NCBI GenBank assembly: GCA_016722575.1
Contig: JADKIY010000007.1
Location: forward strand, 1 to 64,000
Reading direction: 5' to 3'
Length of the DNA stretch: 64,000 nt
From: Elusimicrobiota bacterium
GTDB taxonomy: Bacteria; Elusimicrobiota; Elusimicrobia; FEN-1173
A program made the position numbers and the translations under genes. Shown here piece by piece: positions 38,226 through 47,323 of this stretch; positions within the stretch are counted from its first letter, which is position 1; every line of letters begins with the position of its first letter. The notes under the pieces are model-generated. The model made no database searches. It worked only from the letters and a program-made list of their open reading frames with translations, and was not told where the DNA came from.

Positions 38226-38911
38226 GGCTCGAGGAGAAACCGATAGCCGACGTTTTTGACGGTGCGCACGCGCTTTTTCTCGGCGCCCAGCTTGGACCGC
38301 AAACGCGCGACGTGTTGATCCACGGTGCGGGTGTCGATGTCCATGGCCCGGTCCAGGCCCCAGACTCGTTCCAGCAGGTCTTCCCGAGAGAGGGCTTTGC
38401 CTCCCGCGGCCCAGAGGGTTCGGAGCAATTCGAATTCCTTGCCGGTCAAGGAAAGGGGTTTTTTGGCCAGGCGCAGTTCGTAGCGCTCCGGGTCCAGTTC
38501 GAGGGCGCCGACGGCGAGCGGCGCGCCCGCGGCCGCCGGGGCGGCGGTTCGACGGAGAAGCGTTTTGATCCGGGTCAGGACTTCCCGGACGGAAAAGGGC
38601 TTGGTCACGTAGTCGTCCGCGCCCATTTCCAAACCGACGATCTTGTCGATTTCCGCGCTTTTGGCGGTGAGCATCAAGACGGGAACGCCCGGGTCCGTTT
38701 GGCGGATCAGGCGGCAGACCTCCAGGCCGTCCACCTTGGGCAACATGAGGTCCAGGACGACCAGGCGGGGTTTTTCCCGGCGGAAAAGGGCCACCCCCGC
38801 CTCGCCGTCCTCGGCGTGGGTGACGTGGTAGCCGTCTTTTTCCAGGTTGTAGCGGAGGATTTTGGCGATGGCCCGGTCGTCTTCCACCAGGAGGACTTTG
38901 GTCTTGGCCAT
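38222..38911 (-). CDS. PhoB/OmpR-family response regulator
   Basis: 229 residues. The receiver has VLLVEDDRAIAKILRYNLEK, the phosphorylated Asp in LVVLDLMLPKVDGLEV and Lys in VTKPFSVREVL. The winged-helix DNA-binding domain is LSLTGKEFELLRTLWAAGGK followed by VWGLDRAMDIDTRTVDQHVA and RVRTVKNVGYRF. It is the partner of the kinase it overlaps. The likely DNA targets may include mgtA or phosphate genes, but this cannot be read from the sequence. Confidence 0.92.
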   Translation of the reverse strand: MAKTKVLLVEDDRAIAKILRYNLEKDGYHVTHAEDGEAGVALFRREKPRLVVLDLMLPKVDGLEVCRLIRQTDPGVPVLMLTAKSAEIDKIVGLEMGADDYVTKPFSVREVLTRIKTLLRRTAAPAAAGAPLAVGALELDPERYELRLAKKPLSLTGKEFELLRTLWAAGGKALSREDLLERVWGLDRAMDIDTRTVDQHVARLRSKLGAEKKRVRTVKNVGYRFLLEP

Positions 38912-38930
38912 GGGGGAGGGCCCGAGGGGG

Positions 38931-39311
38931 CTAGCGGTTCGGGCGCCGGAAGAGGGAGCGGACCCGGGCCATCAATTCTTTTTCCCCGAAGGGCTTGGTG
39001 AGGTAATCGTCGGCGCCGACGGAAAGCCCGGTCACCTTGTCCGATTCCTTCTTTTGCCCGGTCAGCATCAAAATGAGCACGCGGTCGTCGTCCCGGCGGA
39101 TTTCGTCGCAGACGGTGACGCCGTCTTTGAGCGGCATGGAGACGTCCAGGATCACCAACTGGGGTTTTTCCCGGCGGTAGAGGTCCAGGGCGGCCTGGCC
39201 GTCGTTGGCGGCCCAGACGGTGTAGCCTTCCAGCTCCAGCATGCGTTTGACGATGTGGGTGATGTCTTCCTCGTCGTCGGCGATGACGATTTTTCCTTTG
39301 GATTCGGTCAT
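38931..39311 (-). CDS. Single-domain response regulator (CheY-like)
   Basis: 126 residues with only a receiver domain: IVIADDEEDITHIVKRMLEL, Asp in LVILDVSMPLKDGVTV, LMLTGQKKESDKVTGL and the Lys in YLTKPFGEKELMARV. With no output domain it probably acts through protein contacts or in a phosphorelay. It lies between recR and the PhoB-like regulator, with gaps of 7 and 19 bp. Confidence 0.9.
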   Translation of the reverse strand: MTESKGKIVIADDEEDITHIVKRMLELEGYTVWAANDGQAALDLYRREKPQLVILDVSMPLKDGVTVCDEIRRDDDRVLILMLTGQKKESDKVTGLSVGADDYLTKPFGEKELMARVRSLFRRPNR

Positions 39312-39318
39312 GGGGTCC

Positions 39319-39963
39319 TCACGCGGGCACCGCCCGGCGGCCGGAGAGCGCCTGGGCGAGAGTGTGTTCGTCGGCGTACTGGATGACGCTGCCGGAGGGA
39401 AGCCCCGACGCCAGGCGCGTCACGCGGACGCCGCGGTTTTTAAGAAGGTCGGCCAGATAGGCGGCCGTCGTTTCGCCTTCCACCGATGGGTTGGTGGCCA
39501 AAATCACTTCGTCGGTGGTGCCGCCGGCCACGCGGCCCAGGAGGGCCTCGATGCGGAGCTCCTCGGGGCCCACCCCGTCCAGGGCCGAAAGCACGCCGCC
39601 CAGCACGTGGTATTTCCCGCCGAAGGCGCGGCTGCGTTCCAGGGCCGCCAGGTCGCCCACGTCCTCCACGACGCAGAGCAGGCGGTCGTCCCGGTGGGGG
39701 TCCCGGCAACGGTTGCAGGGGCCGTCGGCTTCGGGCAGGCCCGCGGCGTCGGCCGCCTCCAGCGGAGCGCCCTCCACGAAGTCGCCGCACAGAGGGCAAC
39801 GGCGCATGCGGGCCCGGGCGTCGGCCAGGGCCAGGAGCAGGGCGTCCCCGGCGTCCCGCCGGCGGATCAAATGGAGGGCCGCGCGTTCCGCCATTTTGGG
39901 GCCCACGCCGGGCATCCCCAAGAGGGCCGACACCAAACGGTCCCAGGCGCCGGTCCCGTTCAT
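39319..39963 (-). CDS. recR: Recombination mediator RecR
   Basis: 214 residues, slightly longer than the usual 200. The helix-hairpin-helix region is LLGMPGVGPKMAERAALHLI. The zinc finger is CPLCGDF...CNRC, the Toprim domain reads LLCVVEDVGDLAALERSRAF and LATNPSVEGETTAAYLADLL, and the C-terminal ASGLPSGSVIQYADEHTLAQ closes it. RecR works with RecO to load RecA at gaps. Its ATG overlaps the dnaX stop as ATGA. The small protein YbaB, often found between these two genes, is absent. Confidence 0.95.
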   Translation of the reverse strand: MNGTGAWDRLVSALLGMPGVGPKMAERAALHLIRRRDAGDALLLALADARARMRRCPLCGDFVEGAPLEAADAAGLPEADGPCNRCRDPHRDDRLLCVVEDVGDLAALERSRAFGGKYHVLGGVLSALDGVGPEELRIEALLGRVAGGTTDEVILATNPSVEGETTAAYLADLLKNRGVRVTRLASGLPSGSVIQYADEHTLAQALSGRRAVPA

Positions 39964-41766
39964 GCCCCGGGTTTCCCTTCCACGCGGGGTTTGGCCGCGG
40001 CGGCGGGGACGGATTCCGCCGGGTCGGCCTTTCGGATTTTGCCGGGAAATTTATCCAAAACTTTTTTGAGCCCCGCGTCCAGGGCGCCCAGGGCCCGGGG
40101 GTCCTGCTCTTCGCCTTCCGAGGCGGGGCTCTCGACGGGAGGGGGAGCGTCGGCTTCCTCGTCCACGACTTCCTCCGCTTCCTCGACCACCGGCGCCGGT
40201 GGGGGGCGCGGGGCGGCCGGCGCGGGGGGCGGCGCGGCGGCGACCGTCAAAGTGATGATCACCGGACGGCCGGCGTGGGCGCGCAGGAGGTCCGACCAGA
40301 AGGCCTGTTGGTTCACGATCTGTTGTTTCTGGAATTCCTGGGCGCAGGCCAGTTCCAGGCCGCCGCTGGTATCGAACCGCGGCCGGGCGCTGGAGAGAAA
40401 AGGAGCGAGCGAGGGCTTTTTGATTTCGATGTCGGCCAGGGTTTTGACCCAGGCGGCCCGAAGGCCGTCGGGCCCGACGGCGGGGGCGACCGGGGCGGGC
40501 GCCGGTGTCTCGGCCACGCGGAGAACCGGGGACGCGGCGGTCGGCGCAAAGCCCACACGGGGGGACGCCGCCGGCGTTGAAACGGTGGGCGCCGCCGGAG
40601 GCGCCGGGGCGCGAAAGGCCGCGGGGGGCGGCGCCCCGGCCGACAGTCGCTTTTCCAAATCTTCCAAACGCTCGATCAGTTCGTCCACGGGCGTGAGCCC
40701 CTGGGAAAGTTCCAGGCAGGCCAATTCGAAGGCGACCCGGGGGGATTCGCTTCGACGCAAATCCGAGGCGGCGCGGGCGGCGACGCCCAGGTCGCGCTCC
40801 AGCCGTTCCACCGTGTAAGCGGCCGCGTCGACTTCCAGGTCCCGGGCGTCGGCGGCCCGGGGGTCCCGCACGCCGGCTTTCCACAAGAGAAGCCGGTGGA
40901 AATGGTCCACCAGGGCCTCGGTCAGCTGGCCCAAATCGAACCCGTCGGCGACGGCGCGGTCGATGGCCTGAAGGGTTTTGACGGGGGATTCCTCCCGCAG
41001 GGTCGCCGTGAACCCCCGCACGAGCTCCCGGGGCAGAAGCCCCAGCAGTTTTCGAACGTCCTCGGCCGTGGCGCCCTGGGGGGCGTAGGCGATCACCTGG
41101 TCCATGAGCGACAGCGCGTCCCGAAGGGAGCCGTGGGCCGCCCGGGCCACTTCGTCCAGGGCCGCGTCCTCGATCACCAGGCCGTCGGCGGAAATGATTT
41201 TCCGCAGCTGGTCGGCGATGTCCGTCGGGGAAATGGCCCGCAGTTGGAAGCGCTGGCACCGGGACAAAATGGTTTCGGGGATTTTCAGGCTCCGTCGTGG
41301 CCATCATGAAGACCACGTGGGGAGGCGGCTCCTCCAGGGTTTTGAGGAGGGCGTTGAAGCCGTCTTTGGAAATCTGGTGGGCTTCGTCGATGATGATGAC
41401 GCGGTAGCGGGAGCGGGCGGGGGCGTATTTGACGGTGTCCCGCAGTTCGCGGATTTGGTCGATGCCGCGGTTGGAGGCGCCGTCGATCTCCAGCACGTCG
41501 TCGGTGGAGGACCCGGCCGCGATCTCCCGGCACTGGGGGCACTCCCCGCAGGGCGTGGCCGTGGGGCCTTTCACGCAGTTCAGGGCCTTGGCCAGGATGC
41601 GGGCCGTCGTGGTCTTGCCGCAGCCCCGGGGGCCGGAAAAAATATAGGCGTGGGCCAGGCGCTGGCTTTTGAGCGCGTTGGTCAGCGTCTGGGTGACGTG
41701 TTCCTGGCCCACCAGCTCTTCAAAAAGCTGGGGCCGGAACTTGCGGGCAAGGACGAGATAGGGCAT
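39960..41766 (-). CDS. dnaX: DNA polymerase III subunits gamma/tau (one apparent frameshift)
   Basis: About 600 residues from ATG 41766 (MPYLVLARKFRPQLFEELVG). The clamp-loader ATPase has Walker A FSGPRGCGKTTTARILAKAL, the zinc module CGECPQCREI and the DEAH-like VIIIDEAHQISKDGFNALLK. The break comes right after ATTEPE at about 41285; two missing A in gaaaatcc would restore the expected KIPETILSRCQRF. The SRC motif and domain III follow, then a Pro/Ala-rich linker and an acidic C-terminal region as in tau. It drives loading of the beta clamp. The acidic tail after the linker is not clearly conserved. Confidence 0.92.
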
Positions 41767-41909
41767 GGCGGGGCCTCGGAAAACGACGAAAAGGACTTTA
41801 TCAATTTCCGTCGGAGCGGTCAATTGATGGGGCGGCCCGGGAGGATAGGGGGCGCCGTATCTATTGAAAATCGGGGGGGGAGGGGGTAGCCTTAAACGGG
41901 GAGTCTCCG

Positions 41910-42364
41910 ATGAAAAAAATGGATTCACGCTGATTGAGCTCATGCTGGTGGTGGCCATCATTGGCCTGCTGGCCGCCATCGCCTTGCCGAAGTTCGCGAA
42001 CCTTGTGATCAAGGCGCGGGAAGCGACGGCCAAAGGACAAATGGGGGCAATACGAAGCGCCCTCTCGATTTATTACGCGGACAACGAAGGCCTGTATCCC
42101 GATTTGATCACCCCCTCCTGCTTGAGCCAGGACGACAACCCTTCGGTCTTCGACGGAAAATACATCGACAAGGTTCCCGCGCTTCGGCATCCCACCAAGA
42201 GGGACGACGGTCATAATGGGAATTGCGTCCCGACATGGACGGGTTCCTTGGATGGCTACCACCCTTGGGTGTATTTGGTGGATGGCATGACTCATCCGGT
42301 GGGCGCCATCTTCCTCAATTGCGACCACACCGACACCCGGGGGATGACTTGGAGTTTTTATTGA
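41910..42364 (+). CDS. Type IV pilin-like / pseudopilin protein (cassette 4; start broken by a one-base loss)
   Basis: About 151 residues. ATG 41910 is followed by AAAAAAATGGATTC; one more A would give MKKNGFTLIEL as in cassette 2. As written, the pilin frame is open upstream only to a TTG at 41864. The helix is FTLIELMLVVAIIGLLAAI with Glu5, then VIKAREATAKGQMGAIRSAL and SIYYADNEGLYPD. The end CDHTDTRGMTWSFY matches the other cassettes. It is divergent from dnaX and convergent with the sulfatase-like gene. Confidence 0.82.
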
Positions 42365-42419
42365 TCCCAAGCCCGGACGGGCGGGGGGCGCATCGAGGGG
42401 GGCCGGCGAGAGTCCGGTT

Positions 42420-43924
42420 TCAAAGTTGAATTTGTCGGTCGATCGAGCCGCTCCCGTCGCTCCAAAAAACCTTGTCCGGAAGGGGGGGCAAGGGATTATC
42501 GAAAGCGCTTCCCGCGACGAGCCGAAGGGCGTTGACCGGCGTGATGGAATCGTGGAATTGCCTTCGAAGTTCGGGCGGCCCCGCCACCGCGAGGAGTATG
42601 CTGGTCCGCTCCTCCATCAACCGCGGGTCGGCGTCCCCCACCCGGCCGCGAAAACAGGACCCGTGGTCCGACACCAACAGGATCATCGGGGGAACTTTGG
42701 CGCGGGCGAATATTTCATCGATCGCCTCCAAAAGGCGGGAGTTCAGGAACCGCAATTGCTCAACGTAGCCCCCGGGTTCCTTCCAGGGGCCCATTAAATT
42801 GAAATCGTTGGCCCGCCGGGGATCCTTCCCTCGGGCATCGAAGAGATAGGGGGGGTGGGGAAGCACGATGTGGGCGACAACGCATTTGGGGCGTTCCGGC
42901 CGATCGGGCAGCGCTCGCAATTCCCGAAGATTCCGTTCCAAGGCGTGGCGCTGGTCGTTTCGGGCCATCAAAGGAAAAAGTCTCCCCAACACGGTGACAT
43001 CGAGAAACGCCCGCTCGAATTCGCTCAGCCGCCACAGGGACCGGATTTCGACGTCGGAGAGGGGAAACGACGAGGTGATGAGCCACCCGGAGTCGAAAGA
43101 AAAAAGAGTGTATCCCGCTTGCCGGGCCAACCGTTGATATCGGTTGGCCCGAATGAGCGCCGGGGGGTCGGTCCGGGCGCCGGCGATTCCCCGGGTGTAG
43201 TCCAGATTGAGCATCGTCGCGATGGCGTCGGGGGTGACGGGGTAGTTGCTTCGGCTCCGGGCGGAGACCCAAAACCCCCTTTTTTCAAGCTCGCGGAGGA
43301 AGGGCGCGTTGTCAAAGGAGAGGACGTCTTTCAGCGCCTCGGCGCCGCCGTAACCGTCGACGATGATCAGGTAGACGTCCGGGGCGCCCGGCGCCGCCCG
43401 CCGCCGGGGGCCTTCGGCGGGGGCGGCGGCGACCCAGGGATTTCGACCCGCCGCGACGAGTCCAAGAAACGTGGTGGAGAAGAAAAGGGCCGCCGCGCCG
43501 ATCGCCACCGCGTTGTTGAGTGGGCCCCACCAGCCTCGCGTCGGCGGGCGGGCGGCTCGAAGCAGGCCGAGGTAAGAGACCAGCAGGGTCAGGAGCGCTC
43601 CCAATTCCGCAACGGCGCCAAGGGGGAGTCGGGGAGGCGTCCGTCGAGAGCGCCGAAGGCCGCCCCTCCCCCGGCGAACACCAGAACGAAAAAGGACGCA
43701 TGGACGGAGGCGATGGATCGGTCGGAGAAGAAGGTTCGGAACACCAACGAGGCCGCCCCCCCGAGGACGGCCATCGTCGCCAACGAACGGACGACGGCCC
43801 CGGGGGGGCATTCGGTCGCGTTTTGATGGTAGAGGCTGAGGACGGGCCAAAGGGCGAGCAGCAGGGGGGATAACCCCCCGGAACGGATTTCCGTCCAAAT
43901 TCGGGAAAGAAATTTACCCGCCAT
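42420..43924 (-). CDS. Membrane-anchored sulfatase/alkaline-phosphatase-superfamily enzyme (one apparent frameshift)
   Basis: About 501 residues from ATG 43924. The N-terminal part holds several membrane segments, for example LSPLLLALWPVLSLY and ASFFVLVFAGGGAAFGAL. The break near 43620 is mended by one more C, giving DSPLGAVAELGALLTLLVSY. The soluble domain begins PDVYLIIVDGYGGAEALKDV, where the metal-binding Asp lies, and includes ATMLNLDYTRG, VVAHIVLPHPPYLFD and LLVSDHGSCFRGRVGD, the SDHG being a metal site of this superfamily. It may transfer or remove phosphate-type head groups on lipids or polysaccharides outside the cell. Substrate unknown. Confidence 0.8.
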
Positions 43925-43930
43925 GCGTTG

Positions 43931-43938
43931 AAAGGAGG
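43931..43938 (+). promoter_or_regulatory. Ribosome-binding site placing a CTG start
   Basis: AAAGGAGG is a near-perfect Shine-Dalgarno sequence. The only sensible start at the proper distance is CTG 43945, 6 nt downstream. Confidence 0.65.
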
Positions 43939-43944
43939 CCGATT

Positions 43945-44157
43945 CTGCGCGCGTTTGTTGTTTTCCTGTGGGTGACGTTGCTTTTGCCGCACAGCGCCCG
44001 GGCGTACATCGATGTCAACGCCGGGAGTTTGTTGACCCAGTTCGTGTTGGCCGGGCTGGGGGGCCTGGGAGCCCTGTTGAAAATTTTGTGGTCCCGTCGG
44101 CGACCCCGGGCCGGCGGCGGCGAGCCCAAAAAGCCCGCGCCCCCCGCCCCGCGGTGA
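43945..44157 (+). CDS. Small membrane protein of the YID(P)-type, apparently with a CTG start
   Basis: 70 residues if started at CTG 43945, just after AAAGGAGG. This start gives a full signal peptide, RAFVVFLWVTLLLPHSARA, followed by the conserved-type YIDVNAGSLLTQFVL. The next ATG-type start in frame, GTG 43972, would cut off half the signal peptide. A second hydrophobic helix LAGLGGLGALLKILW leads to a basic, Pro-rich tail. Small proteins with a YIDPGTGS-like start are often found next to sulfatase-like membrane enzymes in polysaccharide or lipid gene sets, as here. It is divergent from the sulfatase gene with only 20 bp between starts. Function unknown. Confidence 0.65.
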   Translation: MRAFVVFLWVTLLLPHSARAYIDVNAGSLLTQFVLAGLGGLGALLKILWSRRRPRAGGGEPKKPAPPAPR

Positions 44158-44167
44158 TCCCGGGATT

Positions 44168-45568
44168 TCATCGGCCCCGGGGGTGGGCGAAAAACAACAC
44201 CCGGGTTCCCGGTTCAAGCGTCGTTTCTTCCCGCACGTCGAAAGACTCCCCAAGGCATTTCCGGAAATTCACCAAGTCATAATCGGGCCGGCGATCCCCG
44301 ACTTTTTTCCCCAGGAGATCCCGCACCCGGGGATCCTCGCGCGTGGCAAACTCAATGACGATCGGCGCCCCGAGGCCGCCCAACCATTCCACCCACTCCC
44401 GGAGGGGGACGTTCCGCGAAAGGACTAGGTGGTGGGTCAACGCCAGGCACAGAACGAGGTCCGGTGCCGATCGCTCTTCCAAGGTTCGTCGCTCGCTCCC
44501 CCGCCAGCCCTGGGCCGGGGAGGGGTCGGCCAGATCCTGGACGAGGGGAAGGACGTTTTCAACGCCCTCCCGGGCCAGCCGGCCGCGAAGGCCTTCCACG
44601 ACGCCGGGATCGGCGTCGAGGGCCAAAACCCATTCGGCGGAGCGGGCCGCCTGAACGGTGAATTCACCATCGTTGCACCCCAAATCCCAAACCCGGCGGG
44701 TCCGTTGGCGGTCCAAGGCGCGCTCGACAAATCGCGCCTTCTCCCTCCGGCCCGATTCGGAATAACTTTCACTTCGACGGTAATCCGCCCAGGCGGCCCG
44801 CGGGGCGCCGGACCGAAGCCCCGCCACGATGCCCCGGAGGCGGGCGACGTTTTGGAGGACCCCGGATAGGGGAACCGCCTTCTTCATTTCCTTCTGGAGG
44901 GCCGCGGGATCCAGGCGGTCGCTCCAGCCTTCCAAAAGAGACTGCACGACGACGTCCCTGAACACCCCGGCCTTGACCCAATCCCGCCAGGGGAGAAGGC
45001 GGGCCATTTCCCGGGCTCGGAAACCTTCCAGGGCCCCCCGCATCCAGCGCTGGAAAGGAACGCCCCGGTAAGCCTCCAACAGGAGGGGATAAAGGAACAA
45101 ACGGCAAAAATCCCCGTACCCCGGCCAACCCGTGGCGTCGCCCCGGGGTTCAAAGGAAGGCACATCGATGAAGACGGGGCGAAGTCCGCGAAACTGAACG
45201 TTGTAGGGGGTCGCGTCCCGAAGGTCAAACCCGTGCTGGAGCGCCTCGGCCAGCAAATCCAGAAAAAAAACGGCCGCCTCTTGAAGCGCACCGAAGCTCC
45301 ATTCGTAGGGGTACGACACCATCGGAAGCGGTTCGTGCTCCAAAACGCCGGCCCAATCGCCCGGAGGCAGAGCGAGATCGGTCCGGCCGTCGGCCAGGGG
45401 GCGGGTTTCGATTAGACGCTTTGATTCCGAGAGTCGAGCGAAAAGTTCCGATCCGCTGAATTGACGCCAGGCCGACCACCCCTCGGCCGACAAGGCCCGA
45501 AAAACACGCCCGTCTTGAAAAAAAACGCGACCCCGGGGGTCCCGAAAGGAACCGGGATCGGAGGTCAT
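44168..45568 (-). CDS. Class I SAM-dependent methyltransferase with a long N-terminal domain
   Basis: About 466 residues from ATG 45568 (a TTG at 45574 is also possible). Motif I is VWDLGCNDGEFTVQAA, followed by WVLALDADPGVVEGL and APDLVLCLALTHHLV. The N-terminal half (for example FDLRDATPYNVQFRGLRPVF) resembles the aminoglycoside-phosphotransferase-like or nodulation-type region seen in related polysaccharide-linked methyltransferases. The target may be a sugar or lipid, given the sulfatase-like neighbour. It is probably the last gene of the operon that starts at 49691; the preceding gene ends 10 bp away. Confidence 0.78.
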   Translation of the reverse strand: MTSDPGSFRDPRGRVFFQDGRVFRALSAEGWSAWRQFSGSELFARLSESKRLIETRPLADGRTDLALPPGDWAGVLEHEPLPMVSYPYEWSFGALQEAAVFFLDLLAEALQHGFDLRDATPYNVQFRGLRPVFIDVPSFEPRGDATGWPGYGDFCRLFLYPLLLEAYRGVPFQRWMRGALEGFRAREMARLLPWRDWVKAGVFRDVVVQSLLEGWSDRLDPAALQKEMKKAVPLSGVLQNVARLRGIVAGLRSGAPRAAWADYRRSESYSESGRREKARFVERALDRQRTRRVWDLGCNDGEFTVQAARSAEWVLALDADPGVVEGLRGRLAREGVENVLPLVQDLADPSPAQGWRGSERRTLEERSAPDLVLCLALTHHLVLSRNVPLREWVEWLGGLGAPIVIEFATREDPRVRDLLGKKVGDRRPDYDLVNFRKCLGESFDVREETTLEPGTRVLFFAHPRGR

Positions 45569-45578
45569 CGCCAATGCC

Positions 45579-46028
45579 TCAAGGCGCTTCCGCGCCGTTT
45601 TGAAAGGAAAAGGGCAGGGCGTCTTTAAAGGCGGGAAGGCGGCGGAGGGCGGCGACCAGGGCGTCCACGTCCCGGAGGGTCCGGCGCCGCTGGGGATCGG
45701 GGAGGCGGATTTCCAGAACGTCCTGACCTTCGACCATGCCGACGATGGCGGCGTTCATGGATTTAAGCGCGGCGTTCGCCTGGCCGACCGTGGCCCGGGG
45801 CTTGAGGACCACGATGAAATGGGTGGTGGAGACGAAGGGGCGGCCCTTTTCGTCGAAAAGAATCTCGGTGTCGGGGACGCCGGGGGAGGTGCGATCCACC
45901 ACGGCGGCGAGGGCCTGGGCGGACGCCGGGCCCTCCAACAACACCCCGGGGGGGGCTTCGCCCAAAGCCGGCAGGCCGGCCAACATTAGCGCCGCCCAAA
46001 GAACGGTCGCCGGCCGGGACGGGTTCAT
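45579..46028 (-). CDS. Small secreted protein with a protease-propeptide-like fold
   Basis: 149 residues from ATG 46028, overlapping the deaminase stop by 4 nt. A signal peptide (ATVLWAALMLAGLPALGEA) is followed by THFIVVLKPRATVGQANAAL and AAIVGMVEGQDVLEIRLPDP, then LVAALRRLPAFKDALPF. This order of strands and helices is like the N-terminal prodomain of subtilisin-like proteases, but no protease domain follows. It might be a stand-alone protease inhibitor; this is inference from pattern only. Confidence 0.55.
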   Translation of the reverse strand: MNPSRPATVLWAALMLAGLPALGEAPPGVLLEGPASAQALAAVVDRTSPGVPDTEILFDEKGRPFVSTTHFIVVLKPRATVGQANAALKSMNAAIVGMVEGQDVLEIRLPDPQRRRTLRDVDALVAALRRLPAFKDALPFSFQNGAEAP

Positions 46029-46540
46029 CCCTTGATCGGGGCGGGCGGTTCCACGCGCGTCATGCCCCCGGGCAGTCGCGCGGCGATGCGGTTGTACTGC
46101 TCGGCGAATTTCGGATCGGGGTGGGACCAGGCGTCGATGTAGCACACCCGGCGGATTTTGGCCTGGAGCATTTCCTTAAGGCAGCCGAAGCAGGGCTGGA
46201 GCGTGGTGTAAGCCGTGCCGCCCGCGACCGCGATGCCGAAACGCGCGGCGGCCAAGAGCGCGTTTTGCTCCGCGTGGACGCAGATGCAGAGGTCGTAGCC
46301 CGTGCCCTTGGGGTATTTGTCGCGGTTCAGGCACCGTTCGCAGCCGCCGTCGGTGCAGTTGGGCATGCCTTCGGCGGTGCCGTTGTAGCCCGTGGAGACG
46401 ATGCGGCGGTCCACCACGACGATGGCGCCGACCCGGCTTCCGCGGCAATCGGCCCGGCGGCAGACGGCCTGGGCGATGCCCATGAAGTAAGAGTCGAAAT
46501 CCGGCCGGGAAAAACCGGGGGTCTTAATTTTTTTTGTCAT
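46025..46540 (-). CDS. dCMP deaminase
   Basis: 171 residues. The zinc site is His-Ala-Glu in ICVHAEQNALLAAARFG and the two Cys of LQPCFGCLKEML. The insertion CTDGGCERCLNRDKYPKGTG is typical of bacterial dCMP deaminases of the ComEB type. It turns dCMP into dUMP, the substrate of the ThyX-like enzyme at 18722. It overlaps msrB by 17 nt. Confidence 0.92.
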   Translation of the reverse strand: MTKKIKTPGFSRPDFDSYFMGIAQAVCRRADCRGSRVGAIVVVDRRIVSTGYNGTAEGMPNCTDGGCERCLNRDKYPKGTGYDLCICVHAEQNALLAAARFGIAVAGGTAYTTLQPCFGCLKEMLQAKIRRVCYIDAWSHPDPKFAEQYNRIAARLPGGMTRVEPPAPIKG

Positions 46541-47015
46541 GTTTTTTGAAGGCCAAGGAGGCGGAGTTGATGCAGTAGCGGAGGCCGGTGGGTTTCGGGC
46601 CGTCCGGGAAAAGGTGCCCCAGATGGGCGCCGCAACGGGCGCAATGAACCTCGGTGCGGGTCATTCCAAAAGATTCGTCGCTGTCGGTTTCAACGTGGAG
46701 GTCCTCGGCCGGACGCCAAAAGCTGGGCCAGCCGGTGCCGGAGTCGAATTTCGTTTCCGAGGAAAAAAGTGTCAGGCCGCAGGCGCCGCAGACGTATTCG
46801 CCCGTCTCGTGGTTGTTCCAATATTTGTTTTGAAAGGCCGGCTCCGTGCCCTTCTCCCGCATGACGTGGTAGGCCTCGGGGGGGAGGGCTTTCTTCCATT
46901 CGGCGTCGGTCTTGGCGATTTTTTGGTCCAGGGGAAACCTCTTTTCCGCGGCGAAGCCGACGGCCGTCCACAGGGCGACGGCCAGCAGGGCGGCTGGCCT
47001 TACTCGAAGGAGCAT
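46524..47015 (-). CDS. msrB: Exported peptide-methionine (R)-S-oxide reductase
   Basis: 163 residues with a signal peptide (LLAVALWTAVGFAAE). MsrB landmarks are YHVMREKGTEPAFQNKYWNN, the zinc pairs CGACGLTLF and CARCGAHLGHLFPDGP, GTGWPSFWRPAEDL and the active-site YCINSASLAF with its Cys. It repairs oxidised methionine in envelope proteins. It overlaps the nucleoside phosphorylase gene by 16 nt. Confidence 0.93.
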   Translation of the reverse strand: MLLRVRPAALLAVALWTAVGFAAEKRFPLDQKIAKTDAEWKKALPPEAYHVMREKGTEPAFQNKYWNNHETGEYVCGACGLTLFSSETKFDSGTGWPSFWRPAEDLHVETDSDESFGMTRTEVHCARCGAHLGHLFPDGPKPTGLRYCINSASLAFKKHDKKN

Positions 47016-47323
47016 AGATATTCGGCGAGCCCCTTGTCCACCGCGATCTCAAAGGAGGATTTGCCCGGCACCTTGAAAAACGTGCCCGCGGCGTAGTTGG
47101 TCCAAGCGGCGGCCCCGGCAATTTTGACCCGGCAGACGCCGCCCGTGATGTCCATGCGCTCGGGGGCGTCGGTGTTGAAGGTGTAGCTCCCGGGGTAAAT
47201 GAGGCCCGCGGTTTTCTTGGACCCGTCCTTCAACAAGAGCGTGTGGCTGACGACTTTTCCGTCGAAGTAGACGTTCGCTTTGGGTTTGACGCTGACGTTG
47301 TCGAATTGCTCGGGGACGCTCAT
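47000..47323 (-). CDS. ppnP: Pyrimidine/purine nucleoside phosphorylase PpnP (YaiE)
   Basis: 107 residues, the usual size for this cupin. VKPKANVYFDGKVVSHTLLL, then GLIYPGSYTFNTDAPERMDI and TFFKVPGKSSFEIAVDKG match the family. It splits nucleosides with phosphate into base and ribose 1-phosphate. Its ATG overlaps the stop of the TIGR03545 gene. Confidence 0.92.
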   Translation of the reverse strand: MSVPEQFDNVSVKPKANVYFDGKVVSHTLLLKDGSKKTAGLIYPGSYTFNTDAPERMDITGGVCRVKIAGAAAWTNYAAGTFFKVPGKSSFEIAVDKGLAEYLCSFE

